A stretch of 64,000 nucleotides of DNA from Bolinopsis microptera (GCF_026151205.1 NC_087077.1:1178001-1242000), one strand, 5' to 3'. Positions 1 through 11,252 are shown, counted from the first letter of the stretch. Numbers and translations: made by a program. Notes: a model not told the origin generated them from the letters alone.

Positions 1-129
1 AAGTTAAGCATTTAAAATTACAATTGTCTGTTTCGAAGCCATTATACAGACCAACCGTCCAACCAATCATTCTTATCTTGCAGATTCCGAGATGAAAATT
101 CAATAAACTTTTACATTATTTCAGCTCAC

Positions 130-972
130 CTTTTTGAGATTTTCGATTTCATCCTTGTAAGCTGCTAAATCTTCTTTAGCCCTCGTCACAGCTAGGTCTA
201 ACTCCCACGCTAAAGCATCTGCTCTTTTAGTAGCGGCTGTTAAATCCTCTTGTCTATTCAGTCGTGACTGTAGGATTAGTGATCTTGATATTTCAAAGGA
301 TCGCTCCTCTTTAGCCAGCTGGCGTCTTAGACCGAAAATTGTGTCTTTCTGGCTCCACTTTTCCTGAGGAATAAATTAGTTATGGCAATGAAATTGTATT
401 TGTACTAATCATTATATTTTCAGAAAAAATAAGGTTCGACAGCAGATTGATCAACCTTTATCCTATAATTGCTTATAGGTATAACACTATAACAAGTTGA
501 GAAATATATTTAATATGGTGACATGACAGGTGACAGGTGGTTTGATATAAAAATAACTCTTTCACCTTTTCGAGGAGCTCTACTTTTTCTTTGAGCAGGT
601 CATTCTCCGATGTCAAGATTTCAATCTCGTCTTTGAGAACACCTTTTTCGTTCGTTTCAAACCAAATCTGGCATTTATAAGTGTCCTTTTCCTCGATCAG
701 TTGCCCCAGTTGTTGAAGAGCTACTTCTCTTCTTTGCTCTGAGTAAGAATGTTGGTCAGCTCTCACAAAGTCACTATCTCACTATGAAATTCAAATGCTA
801 AACAAAATACAAATGTATGCAGCATGACTGGTGACTGATAAAAGACCAACATTTTCAAGTCGAAAATTGTTAACACAGTTTGAATATAAGCACCTAAAGA
901 GTTGAGCGGGGCTGGTCGTCTTGTTCGAGAACATCTTCGAATAGCAGTTTGGATTGCTTTTTGAAATCCCAT
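130..972 (-). CDS. Coiled-coil protein gene, copy 1 (exons 1-3; 3' end outside window)
   Basis: Minus-strand exons 972..894, 738..566 and 363..130 are joined by GT-AG introns of 155 and 202 nt with matching phases. Exon 1 starts at an ATG and gives a basic N-terminus (MGFQKAIQTAIRR) without acidic residues, which could be a targeting peptide. Exons 2 and 3 encode a charged, leucine-rich coiled coil (for example LLKEKVELLEK). Exon 3 ends in phase 0 at a GTGAGC donor. Exons 4 and 5 would lie left of position 1. The exon layout is identical to the complete copy at 11253-14130, with a few amino-acid differences (V for I in exon 2, W for R in exon 3). I do not recognise the family. The stretch around EEKDTYKCQI is loosely like CARD9/11-type coiled coils, but that is weak. 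Confidence 0.6.
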
Positions 973-1416
973 TGAAGATATTGTATTTTCAAGATATAGG
1001 ATTATAGTGGTTAGATAACTGTGTTTGATAGCAGACAACAAAGCAAGTTAACAAGTGTGGGAATAAATATGACCCGCGTGCATTTCAGGGATTTCAGCAC
1101 ATTTGTCGCGCGCGATTTTGTTCGCCATGACAACGCAACCAACACGTGCTAACGCGTATTATAAACAGATCTGATATTATAATGGTATTAAAGATGGTGA
1201 TAAGGTAATAGTATAGTATAATAGTATAGTACTATGTTTACAGTATGTACTGAATCCTAGGAAGTTTCCTGAACTTTTAACAGGTAACCCTCCCCATTTT
1301 ACAACCCTCAATCAAGTTTCCTATCAGTCGACCGAATCAATTAAGTTACAACAAATACGTAATCAAATCATCTTTTCGTGAAATATTCACAAGCTTCAAA
1401 GAATTTTAAAAGTTGA

Positions 1417-1545
1417 ATGGAAATGCTCAAACTTAATGCAGCAATGCTTACTTATCGCTTGTCCGTGTCGGAATACAAATACGTTTCTTCGAGTCTCTAC
1501 CCTAACCCAGATCAACTCGTTTTCATCTCCGAAAACGGAAAATGA
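1417..1545 (+). CDS. Short ORF divergent from the coiled-coil gene, copy 1
   Basis: An ATG opens a 42-codon frame ending ...LVFISENGK, 444 bp from the oppositely oriented start of the coiled-coil gene. Compared with copy 2 (14565) it lacks 8 bp (CTTACAAA), so the two copies read different C-termini. It may be the first exon of a divergent gene or chance. No domain was recognised and no downstream exon was identified. Confidence 0.2.
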   Translation: MEMLKLNAAMLTYRLSVSEYKYVSSSLYPNPDQLVFISENGK

Positions 1546-1699
1546 AGATCCCGTACGGGTGAAGAAATTCATAACCGCGGGCAGGGAGAGAAGTTTTTAA
1601 AGAAGATGCGGTTTCAACTTTTCAAGAGGCAATGATGGAATCAACTTCAGCATAGGGTGTTTCGTGAAGGAGAAATGTGGAGAAAATGAAGTACATTGG

Positions 1700-2690
1700 A
1701 GAAACTGAAAAAATAAAGAAACTTGCCGTTACACGAGCTCCAGCATGATGGCAGCCCCACGAACACCCGGATACAGTATTACACAGCGCCCCAGTAGCAA
1801 CTTCTTTTAGTTTCCACTAACAAGCCAACTGCGAAAAGGAAAATAATGCTCCGAACGAACATCATGAAGTTGATTTGTTATTTATAAAATTATTCAAATC
1901 AGAAATAGAATGGTGCAGTGATATTTTAACAAGCTGTTTTATAAGTTTATAGCGAACTCTGGTTTTTCACCAAACTGAGCCACCCTTGCCCTCCACCTGT
2001 TTTTAACTATGTTTGGCTCCTGCGTTAGTCAACTTACCCATTACCTCATTACCATAATCCCAGCATCCTCAATATATGGAGCTGTACTTAAAAACCTCAT
2101 GTGATTTGTAATTAACACCCAACATTGCAAATAAAATTAAAGTCTGACTATTTCTGCAGTACCCTCACAGACACGTTTACAAGAGGGGACTGGGAAAGTA
2201 AACCTGTCTGCTTATGTTTCCAATCGCCAGACTCCACCTGGCCTCTTTTGGTATTGTATTAGTCTATTTAACCATCACCATAATGCCGGCATCCCGAAAA
2301 TAGAGTTTCGCAGCCTCATGACTCACGAGAGATTTATGTGGAAAATTCGAACAGACTTTCTAAGTAATCAATTGCACTTAAAAGTAATGTGATATTTCAA
2401 AAGTAATATAAATTATAATGTGATATTTTCCCATTTTAAATGCTTTTTTACGAATTGGCAAATTTGAAATTCGAGAGTTTACAAATTCGAGTTTACAAAC
2501 TCGCAGTAGTTATAGTTAGCAATGATCATTAATCCTGACGCTACCATCCCGAGACAAATTTGTATAGCATAGCCTCATAGAAATAAAGCTGAAAAATATC
2601 GGACGGTTTTTGTTGGCACAATCTGCAAACATTTGTTAACAAAATTAATAATTTTACGATAACTCAAACTGCCATTTTACAGAAGGTCAA
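1700..2690. repeat. Segment S, copy 1 (~1 kb duplicated non-coding block)
   Basis: Nearly identical sequence recurs at 15044-16020 and 22903-23885, each time directly left of the 366-bp satellite. No open frame is conserved among the copies. Small indels distinguish them: copy 2 carries about 200 extra bases just before the block, and copy 3 starts with a slightly different junction. Confidence 0.75.
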
Positions 2691-3800
2691 ATGATGTGGG
2701 TAGTTTGTTTCGAGATTTTGACTTCCAGTACCCCAATTTGGTTTCATACCATCATCAATTAACTGACTAATTGGTTTGTGGGCAAAAATTTCATCCAATC
2801 TGTCAAATGTGTGTTCAGAAATTTTTACATCTGAAAATGGGACAGAGATTTGAAAATACAACTTTTCGTTTTCTTAAGATTTCTGCTGTGAGCTTCCTCC
2901 GACCCGAATCAAACTTCCAGCACCTCAATCATGTCATTTGGCATCTATAAGTGACTGACTAATTGGTTGCAGGTCAGAAATTCGGCCAAAACTGTAAAAT
3001 TTCGGCCCTGAAAATTTCAACTTCAAACACTAAAATGGGATAGAGATTGGGACAATATTATTTTCCAATTTTTTTCGAGATTTTGACTTCCAGTACCCCA
3101 ATTTGGTTTCATACCATCATCAATTAACTGACTAATTGGTTTATGGGCAAAAATTTCATCCAATCTGTCAAATGTGCGTTCAGAAATTTTCGCATCTGAA
3201 AATGGGACAGAGTTTTGAAAATTCAAAATACAACATTTCCTTTACTTAAGATTTCTGCTGTGAGATTCCTCCGACCCGAGTCAAACTTCCAGCGACTCAA
3301 TCATGTCATTTGGCATTTATAGTTCATGACTGACTAATTGGTTGCTGGTCAGAAATTCGGCCAAAACTGTAAAATTTCTGCCCTGGAAATTTCAACTTCA
3401 AATATAATACTGAAAATGAGACAGAGTATGAGACAGCCTAATTTTCCAATTTTTTTCGAGATTTTGACTTCCAGTACCCCAATTTGATTTCATACCATCA
3501 TCAATTAACCGACTAATTGGTATGTGGGCAAAAATTTCATCCAATCTGTCAAATGTGTGTTCAGAAATTTTCACATCTGAAAATGGGACAAAGTTTTGAA
3601 AATACAACTTTTCGTTTTCTTAAGATTTCTGCTGTGACATTCCTCCGACCCGAGTCAAACTTCCAGCACCTCAATCATGTCATTTGGCATCTATAGTTGA
3701 CTGAATAATTGGTTGCGGGTCATAAATTCGGCCAAAACTGTAAAATTTCGGCCATGGAAGTTTCGACTTCAAAAACTGAAATTGGGACAGAGTATGGGAC
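2690..3800. repeat. 366-bp satellite array 1 (about three units)
   Basis: Tandem units are marked by GACTTCCAGTACCCC at about 2719, 3083 and 3466. Each unit has two diverged halves: one with ACTTCCAGTACCCCAATTTG, the other with ACTTCCAGCACCTCAATCAT. Both halves then carry a GACTAATTGGTT block and GAAAATGGGACA. The unit is therefore an old dimer of a ~180-bp monomer. Minus-strand frames (MYFQNSVPFSDVKI...) open in many units are best read as a by-product of repeat identity. Confidence 0.85.
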
Positions 3801-4300
3801 TGTGCCTATGAATCTGAAAAGATTGTAATACATCCAGGTGCCTTTATAACGTTTATTATTTTATTGATTGTTGCAAATTAAGCTGCTGAGTGCTGTGTTA
3901 ACTGTTGCTGATCGGGAGAGACTCGAGGATCGAGGGACAATAGTCTTACATGTTCTGGAATTGCCGTTCACACACTACACAGTACACATTCTCGACAATT
4001 ACTACACACTGCACATTCTTAAATATTATCAAGTGTCTAAACGCACTTCATGCTATGAGATGATCAAAATCGGGAGCTTTGCCTTCAGAGGTACGTATCC
4101 AGGACGACTCGAACCGAAAATTTTATAAGTCAACATTTTTTCAAAGTTTTTCTAGAAACTAATAAAATATAAGTACTTTTGGTTCTTAAATTTGTTGTTA
4201 GTATATTCATATACTGTGTATCTAGTTTTTGGGTTATATCGCAAGGCCAGCTGCTTTGACATCGGCAATCTTTATTTTAATTTTGGTTGATGATATAATT
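3800..4300. repeat. Composite element T, forward fragment
   Basis: The sequence from CTGTGCCTATGAATCTGAAA onward matches 19930-20430 and, in part, 25084-25370. It follows the satellite after the same truncated junction as the 19.9-kb copy, so both descend from one rearranged copy. No coding potential was recognised. Confidence 0.6.
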
Positions 4301-4785
4301 ATAATCTAGTCACCAAATTCGCGTAGGTATTTTCCTTTAAATCTGCAGGTCAAATATCAAGTATTCTATAAGTAGATGAATAATGGCACCAATCACGTCC
4401 ACAGCTTGCCGAATGTAGGTACGGACTTCGAAAATCGAAAAAATATATTTGGCTAATAATATGATCAGGCTAGCATGAAACGTGAACAAAAGTAGCTTCC
4501 AGAAAAACTTTGAACAGATTTTGACTTGTCGAGTCATTCTCGATACGTACCTCTGAAAGCAGAGCTCCCGCTTCCGAGCTCGTATTGCGAAGGGGAGGGG
4601 GAGGCCTGCCTTCCGAGATCGCATTACAATGGGGAAGCATCGACTCCAAAATCGTACGAAAAGTATGTACTATGTACTAGGTGCTGACTTCAGAATACCA
4701 AAAAAACATGTTTGGTTCATAATGATCAGGGTAGTATGAACATGGCATGGAGTACGTTTAGACACTTGATATCATTTAAGAATGT
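4300..4785. repeat. Element T fragments, inverted; interrupted by the LINE
   Basis: The final ~80 bases (GTTTAGACACTTGAT) are the reverse complement of the ATCAAGTGTCTAAAC motif near 4027. The inverted match resumes at 9213 on the far side of the LINE. This places the LINE insertion exactly inside an inverted T copy. Confidence 0.6.
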
Positions 4786-4909
4786 ATAATCGTTTTTGTT
4801 TGGTTGTAATTTTAAGTGCTCGCTTATCAGTTATTTGTTGCTAAATTGCGATAAGTGAACGTGTGCCATTGTACATTTATTGTACAATACATCGGGTATA
4901 CATTACACC

Positions 4910-6190
4910 ATGGCAGGGAATCCCCAGAAAAATGACAGTGAAAGTACCAAGATTATTATCGGGAAACTGATAGAAAAAGCTAACTCGTCTATCAGACCTG
5001 TTATTTCTACTTTTGAATGTTTACAGTCTCGTTCAGTTAATCTTCAGCGACTTAATCAATTTACGGTCGGAATACTTGAAAGTTGTGCTGAATTTCTAGG
5101 AATTGCTCTTGCTGACAAGGACGATTTTAAGATTTTCACTAAGTCATCTCTTGCCAATCGCCTTTATCTTGGTTTTATGGCTCTGATGCCTGGAAAGTGT
5201 GGAGAGTGCGGTGATAACTACGTGATTGATCATGATCCTGAGGTCATGCCTTTTTTCGATTGCTTTAAATGTTTCAAAGGTTCACATTGTTGTGAAAGAA
5301 ACAAAGAGCTACATCAGACCCTGTCAGCTATGAACACGCCGACAGGTTTTGTGTGGCTCTGTAACACATGTCATGGGCTAATTGATCCTATAGAACCTAG
5401 GAAACAGAGATCACGCCACACATCTTCTTCACTATCAGGAAATGTTTCTTCTGCTGACAGCCAGTCCTTGGACAGTTCAGCAGATGTTTCCAGTCTTAAT
5501 CCTTCTAGTGTGATATCTTCGACCCAAATTCCATCTCCTGTGTTATCACCTAGCTCAGCCACTGCAACGACAGCTGCAGCTACAGACTCTTCACAACCAG
5601 CCACAACTGTTTGTCAAGAGTTCCTAAACTGGAGTTGTCCACACGGAATCAGTGGAAAAAAGAAGATCAACGGGAACTCTTGCCCTTCTACTCATCCAAG
5701 GGTCTGCAATCAGTACCGAGCATCTGGTTTCACGGGAAGGAGTGGTTGTAAAGAAGGTAAAAACTGTACATTCTTTCACCCTGATATCTGTAGAACTGCA
5801 CTTGAGAATGGTTCGTGTTCTAAAAAGGACTGTTTAAAGTTTCACCCCCGGTCGACCAGAAAGAGTACAAAGGAGCGTCCTGAGAGGGGAGAGCGTCCTA
5901 AGAGTAACACTCTTAACACGAATCAGAGGTACAGCAAACAGAATAGTGATGCCAATGCCAACACGAGTGATTTTTTAGAGCTACGAAACTTGATCACTGG
6001 GATGGCGGCCAAGTTGGAAGCATTGGAGAAAAAGATGGATCAAGGTACCCCATCCCCATCCCAAACTGTCACACAGCCAATGGGAGCATCCATGATCTAC
6101 CCAGTTCAATCAGCTCCCCCAATGATGAGTCTAGGTGTGCCCAGGCTACCACACCACCAGATTCCTTTCTCTCCTCACTCTTATTATTAA
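4910..6190 (+). CDS. LINE ORF1: PHD-like plus CCCH zinc-finger protein
   Basis: The ATG at 4910 sits in ACACCATGG, a strong Kozak context, and gives 426 aa. An upstream in-frame extension has no better start. The N-terminal ~90 aa is helical. A PHD-like cysteine cluster follows (CGECGDNY ... CFKCFKGSHCCE ... WLCNTCH), then a Ser/Thr-rich linker. Next come CCCH-type clusters (for example CKEGKNCTFFH and CSKKDCLKFH), a basic stretch and a Pro-rich tail. ORF1 proteins of LINEs bind the element RNA; PHD-like fingers are known in CR1-type ORF1. A combination with CCCH fingers is less usual. The stop codon lies inside the open frame of ORF2. Confidence 0.85.
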   Translation: MAGNPQKNDSESTKIIIGKLIEKANSSIRPVISTFECLQSRSVNLQRLNQFTVGILESCAEFLGIALADKDDFKIFTKSSLANRLYLGFMALMPGKCGECGDNYVIDHDPEVMPFFDCFKCFKGSHCCERNKELHQTLSAMNTPTGFVWLCNTCHGLIDPIEPRKQRSRHTSSSLSGNVSSADSQSLDSSADVSSLNPSSVISSTQIPSPVLSPSSATATTAAATDSSQPATTVCQEFLNWSCPHGISGKKKINGNSCPSTHPRVCNQYRASGFTGRSGCKEGKNCTFFHPDICRTALENGSCSKKDCLKFHPRSTRKSTKERPERGERPKSNTLNTNQRYSKQNSDANANTSDFLELRNLITGMAAKLEALEKKMDQGTPSPSQTVTQPMGASMIYPVQSAPPMMSLGVPRLPHHQIPFSPHSYY

Positions 6191-9162
6191 ATGCTAGGAG
6201 TTTAAATCCATCTGCCCACAGTACCTGCAGATGGAAGCTTAATGACCTTGTTGGTCATGTAGACGATAAACGACAATCTGGACAGCTCTACCCCTTTATT
6301 GCTATCACAGAATCTTGGCTTAAGTCACATATCAGTGACGCCCAGCTTCAGTTACCCGGATACTCACTTTGTCGAAGTGATCGCAGTAAGAGAGTTGGCG
6401 GAGGAGTAATACTTTACTCACTGTCGTCCATCCCAGTCTCGGTGTCGGAGACTTACGACGACAGCATTTGCCAGGGAATCTTTAATGTCTACCCTTCTGC
6501 TAAACTTTGCATAGCAGTTGCTTATAGGCCACCTGACGCAAGCTCAAGTAGTTTCTCAAAACTAATAGATAGATTTACATTCGCTATTGAGAACCTTGCA
6601 CCTAGTGGCTACGACGTCTTTATAACAGGCGATTTCAACTTTCCCCAGATTGACTGGGAAACACTAAACATCATGAGCGGTGGGACCTCTGATTCAAATC
6701 TCTCCGCCCAATACCTGCTAAACTTCATGTCAACCCATCTGCTGAGTCAGGTGGTTACTGTTCCAACCAGGGGAAACAGTACACTAGACCTCGTCTTGTG
6801 TAACAATGATCGGCTAGTATCTGATGTAACTTGTGAAGCAACAGAAATATCTGATCATGACATGGTTAATGTACTGCTATCCTTTAACCCTGGTCTGATG
6901 GAGAAGGCTCAGGCTTCATATCTTGACGAAATGAGCTTCCGAGCCCTAGACTTTAATCGGGCAGACTTCGAACCGATTACTGAGATCCTGAACAGAGTGA
7001 ATTGGAAAACCTTGAGAGACGCAAGCACTTTTGAAGAATTTCCCGCAGAGTTTACACGGACAGTGCTCAATATATGCCTGGAAAATGTTCCTCGGAAACG
7101 ACCACCAACTGGCCAGCCGAAGCTTTATAATTCGCTGAGAAGGAAGAAGTCACGACTTAAAACCCGTCTCTCTGCTGCAAAGTGTGCCAATGACCTAGCT
7201 CGAATCAAGAAACTTGAAGACGAAATTGGATTAATTTGCTATGAGATCAAGGAAGCTATAGTCCACCATCTTGATAAAGGTGAAAAGAGAGCAGTGGATA
7301 AAATTAAAGTCAATCCTAAATACTTTTACTCATACGCTAAATCTTTTTCTAAAGTTAAGCACAATATTTCAACTCTTCTAAACCGTGATAAGAAACTGGT
7401 AACTGAACGGAAAGAGTTAGCTAATATACTGCAGCAACAGTTCTGTTCTGTCTTTAGTGACCCCAACTGCCCTGATAAGTCACTACCTACATTTACAGTA
7501 CCACCTCTCACTAGTAGGGATACAGAACTGGTACTCACACCTAACCACATCGCGGAAGCTATATCTGAGATTAAGCTGGACTCTGCACCCGGACCCGATG
7601 GTATTCCTGCTATTCTCCTCAAAAGATGTGCTTCAAGCTTGAGTGTTCCGATTCATCTCCTCTGGTCTGAGTCCATGTATACAGGCATAGTCCCAAGTTT
7701 CTACAAGACTGGATATGTCACACCGCTTTTCAAGAAAGGTAGCAGGTGTGATGCTGCTAACTACAGACCGGTTACTCTGACCTCACATGTAGTCAAAGTC
7801 TATGAAAGAGTGGTTAGGAAACACATGGTTCAGCATCTCGAAACCAACAATTTGTTATCTGACAAACAACATGGTTTCAGATCGAACAGAAGCTGCTTGA
7901 CCCAAATGCTCGATCACTTTGATGACATCTTTGAAGGGTTTACTCAGGGGAAAGACACAGACTCTATATACCTCGACTTCGCCAAGGCGTTTGATAAAGT
8001 TGACTTGGACCTTCTCTTGTTGAAGTTAAAGAGATACGGATTTCATGGCAAACTTCTAAGCTGGATCCAGTCATTTCTCTCTGACCGTGAACAGGTTGTA
8101 GTCCTAAACGGTGTTCATTCGAACAGTGCCAGGGTTCTAAGTGGTGTCCCTCAGGGAAGTGTGTTAGGACCACTATTGTTCATTTTGTTTATTAACGATC
8201 TAGAGCTAGCTGTTACCTCTTCTAAGGTAAGCTTCTTTGCTGACGATACTAGGGTCTCCAAACGTATCGATTGCTTTGAGGACTGTCTGCTGCTTCAGGC
8301 TGATCTGTACGGTATTCTCGACTGGTCACGCTGCAACAACATGAAGCTCCACGAACAGAAGTTTGAGCTCCTGAATCATCTCCACAATAGAAAGAGTACC
8401 TTTTCTGAACTCCCTTTTTACGTGGAAACTCTACTTTACAAGGTCTCCAGCGAGGAAATACTACATCCCGTTGAGAACGTTAGAGACCTCGGAGTTATGG
8501 TATCAAGCGATCTGAACTGGTCCAAACAGATCGGTAATATGGTCAAGAAAGCTAGAAGCACACTGTCATGGGTGTTTAGTGTCTTCAAAACTCGTGATAG
8601 GACCGTAATGACTACCCTATATAAGTCTTTGGTCAGAAGCCTACTAGAGTACTGTTGTCCGCTGTGGGACCCTGTTAAGGTGACTGAGATCCAGCTTTTG
8701 GAGGGGGTCCAGCGAACATTCACCGATCGTATATGCGGTCTGGAAAATATGAACTACTGGGAGAGGCTTTCACATCTAAAGCTAATGTCACTGCAGCGCA
8801 GAAGGGAACGGTACACTATTCTGATGATGTGGAAGATCCTTCACAATGTTGTCCCCAATTGCAGCAATATAAGGTTCACAAAAACATCCAGACATGGTAC
8901 CCGAGCAATCATCCCTTCCCTGTCTAGGTTGAGTTCCTCGAGCAACCAGACACTCTATGACAGCTCATTTGCTGTAAGAGGACCAAAACTGTGGAACAAA
9001 GTGCCTGATAATATTAAAGCTGAAGCTACGTTTGAGTCGTTTAAAGTTAGTTTGTCCAAGTTTATTGCTTTGATACCGGACAACCCTCCGACTTCCGGTT
9101 ATAGCTGCAGCTGGTCTAATTCCCTGGTAGACTACTCGCCATCGAGGTGGTCAGAAATCTGA
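5947..9162 (+). CDS. LINE ORF2: AP-type endonuclease plus reverse transcriptase
   Basis: The frame is open from the codon after TAG 5944-5946 to TGA 9160-9162 and lies in the -1 frame relative to ORF1, overlapping it by ~245 nt. The recognisable protein starts near 6181 (LLLNARSLNP). Endonuclease motifs are ITESWL, GGGVILY, ITGDFNFPQIDW and SDHDMV. Reverse transcriptase motifs are PGPDGIP, NYRPVTL, DKQHGFR, YLDFAKAFDKV, GVPQGSVLGPLLF and the catalytic FADD. A thumb/C-terminal region follows to ...PSRWSEI. There is no ATG between 5947 and 6442, so ORF2 may be made by -1 frameshifting or by reinitiation at a non-ATG codon. The protein nicks target DNA and primes cDNA synthesis. Confidence 0.85.
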
Positions 9163-9212
9163 TGACCCTTCCTGCTACGAGGATAAACACAACCAAAGTA
9201 ACCAAAGTAAGT

Positions 9213-9830
9213 AATGTGTAGTGTGTAGTAATTGGATGTGACTGGACATTGTCTAGAATGTGTAGTGTGTGGACGGCAATTCCAGAACATGTAAAACTAT
9301 TGTCCCTCGATCCTCGAGTCTCTCCTGATCGGCAACAGTTAACACAGCACTCAGCAGCTCACTGTGCAATAATAAATAAAATAATAAACGCTATAATGTG
9401 TATGTATAAAGGAACTGCAGGATGTATCCCATTCTTTTCAGATTCATGGGCAGCGATCATATTAGTCAGGCCCCCCATGATCAAATCTATACTAGTACCT
9501 AAACATTACCAGAAAACCGGAAACAAAATGTTAGGCTCATAATGATTAGGCCTAGCATGAACCGTGGAGAAAATTGGTTTCCAGGAATCCACTTTCACAA
9601 GCATTTCTTGACCCACTCCCACTCGCCTGCTGAGTGCTGACGTAACCTTGTTGGCCCAAGACTTGACTGCACTAGACATGAAATTGACCATTGACATTAA
9701 CTTAACCAGTAACCACTAGACATTCAATGGATTATGAAATCGTCCAGTAGGTGATATCAGTGTTGTTATTGACAAATTATCGTTAAATGATGTAGTTTGC
9801 AATCTTCGCATATGCAGATCTGAATATTTT
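9213..9830. repeat. Element T, inverted continuation
   Basis: This is the reverse complement of T sequences: 9281-9360 inverts ~3880-3965, and 9570-9775 inverts ~24775-25060 (shared blocks include CACTCGCCTGCTGAGTGCTG, and the ATCAGTGTTGTTATTGAC part). Together with the forward fragment at 3.8-4.3 kb it forms a large inverted pair around the LINE. Confidence 0.6.
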
Positions 9831-10023
9831 GCCTTTGGGGTTTGGTGTAACTGCAGCTCAATACAATCATTACTGACTTGTCAATTTCTAATTAAATGTC
9901 ACCGAAAGCTCGTGATAATTGAACCAACCTCTTTTCTACATCCTATACTCTGGACCAAGCACATAAATCGCGCGATGTGCAAATGCAAAATGATACCGAG
10001 AATAAAATCGGTCATTCGCTTTT
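9831..10023. other. No gene seen
   Basis: AT-rich sequence with no conserved ORF, leading into the first block of the 12-bp repeat. Confidence 0.4.
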
Positions 10024-10101
10024 CACATTATCGGTCACAGTACCGTTCACAGTACCGGTCATAGTACCGTTCACAGTACCGGTCATAGTACCGTTCACAG
10101 T
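10024..10101. repeat. 12-bp minisatellite, small outlying block
   Basis: About six units alternate CAGTACCGTTCA with CAGTACCGGTCA or CATAGTACCG. This is the same motif as the main array 250 bp further right. The intervening ~255 bp contains no repeats and no recognisable gene. Confidence 0.8.
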
Positions 10102-10356
10102 AGACACGTTATTTTTGAATTGATGTTATTAGCCCATTTAATTTTAGAAAATATTTTAGTATTGAATCTGCATCATCATCAACAATCAATATTCAAGACA
10201 AAGTGAAACAATGGAATACCGGGTCCCGAAATTCAAAATTGTAGTCAGTGTTTGGTATTGTTCTCTTTTTTTGTTTTTTGGAAGGATATGAACAATAACA
10301 ATAACGAATTTTTAAATCTCGTCACAACTATTTCTGGCAAAACCCTGCACATTGTG

Positions 10357-11155
10357 AACGGTACCGTTCACAGTACCGTTCACAGTACTGTTTACAGTAC
10401 CGTTTACAGTACCGTTCACAGTACCGTTCACAGTACCGTTCACAGTACCATTCACAGTACTGGTCACAGTACCGTTCACAGTACCGTTCACAGAACCGTT
10501 CACAGTACCGTTCACAGAACCGTTCACAGTACCGTTCACAGTACCGTTCACAGTACCGTTCACAGTACCGTTCACAGTACCGTTCACAGTACCGTTCACA
10601 GTACCGTTCACAGTACCGTTCACAGTACCGGTCACAGTAGCGTTCACAGTAGCGTTCACAGTACCGTTCACAGTACCGTTCACTGTACTGTTTACAGTAC
10701 CGTTTACAGTACCGTTCACAGTACCGTTCACAGTACCGTTCACAGTACCATTCACAGTACTGGTCACAGTACCGTTCACAGTACCGTTCACAGAACCGTT
10801 CACAGTACCGTTCACAGAACCGTTCACAGTACCGTTCACAGTACCGTTCACAGTACCGTTCACAGTACCGTTCACAGTACCGTTCACAGTACCGTTCACA
10901 GTACCGTTCACAGTACCGTTCACAGTACCGGTCACAGTAGCGTTCACAGTAGCGTTCACAGTACCGTTCACAGTACCGTTCACAGTACCGGTCACAGTAC
11001 CGTTCACAGTACCGTTCACAGTACCGTTCACAGTACCGTTCACAGTACCGGTCACAGTACCGTTCACAGTACCGGTCACAGTACCGTTCACAGTACCGTT
11101 CACAGTACCGGTCACAGTACCGTTCACAGTACCGGTCACAGTACCGGTCACACAG
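10357..11155. repeat. 12-bp minisatellite with 300-bp higher-order repeat
   Basis: Roughly 66 units of CAGTACCGTTCA. Variants (GTTTACAG, CATTCACAG, CTGGTCACAG, CAGAACCG, CAGTAGCG) recur in the same order at 10381-10680 and 10681-10980, an exact 300-bp offset of 25 units. The right third alternates CCGTT and CCGGT. Because the unit is 12 bp and lacks stops in several frames, long repetitive frames exist on both strands (HSTV, VNGT and CERY repeats). These are not evidence of a protein. Confidence 0.95.
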
Positions 11156-11215
11156 TACAGAGCTCCGGGAGAAGTAGAGGAAATTAAAATATAAAATAAA
11201 AAGCTCCTTCTTTGT

Positions 11216-11221
11216 TTTATT
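11216..11221 (-). terminator. Polyadenylation signal of coiled-coil gene copy 2
   Basis: AATAAA on the minus strand, 31 nt after the TGA at 11255-11253. The minisatellite begins only ~60 bp further along. Confidence 0.6.
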
Positions 11222-11252
11222 TGGGCGAGGGCACTCCACGTAGAAAATCTGC

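Larger units (their letters stand above)
4786..9212 (+). mobile_element. Apparently full-length non-LTR retrotransposon (CR1/Jockey-like LINE)
   Basis: Both ends are fixed by the interrupted T repeat. AATGT at 4781-4785 and again at 9213-9217 is a possible short target-site duplication. The order is a 124-bp 5' UTR, ORF1 (PHD-like and CCCH fingers), overlapping ORF2 (endonuclease and reverse transcriptase), a ~50-bp 3' UTR and a short tail of two AACCAAAGT repeats. Such short 3' repeats instead of poly(A) are typical of CR1/L2-like LINEs. Both ORFs are uninterrupted, so the insertion is probably young. Confidence 0.85.

Noticed and set aside
2664..3607. Small protein family encoded by the 366-bp satellite
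   Set aside because: The frames track repeat identity, are often truncated, and have no start or splice context; kept only as a low-interest question.
7326..8723. Minus-strand ORFs inside the LINE reverse transcriptase
   Set aside because: Shadows of ORF2 without any family resemblance.
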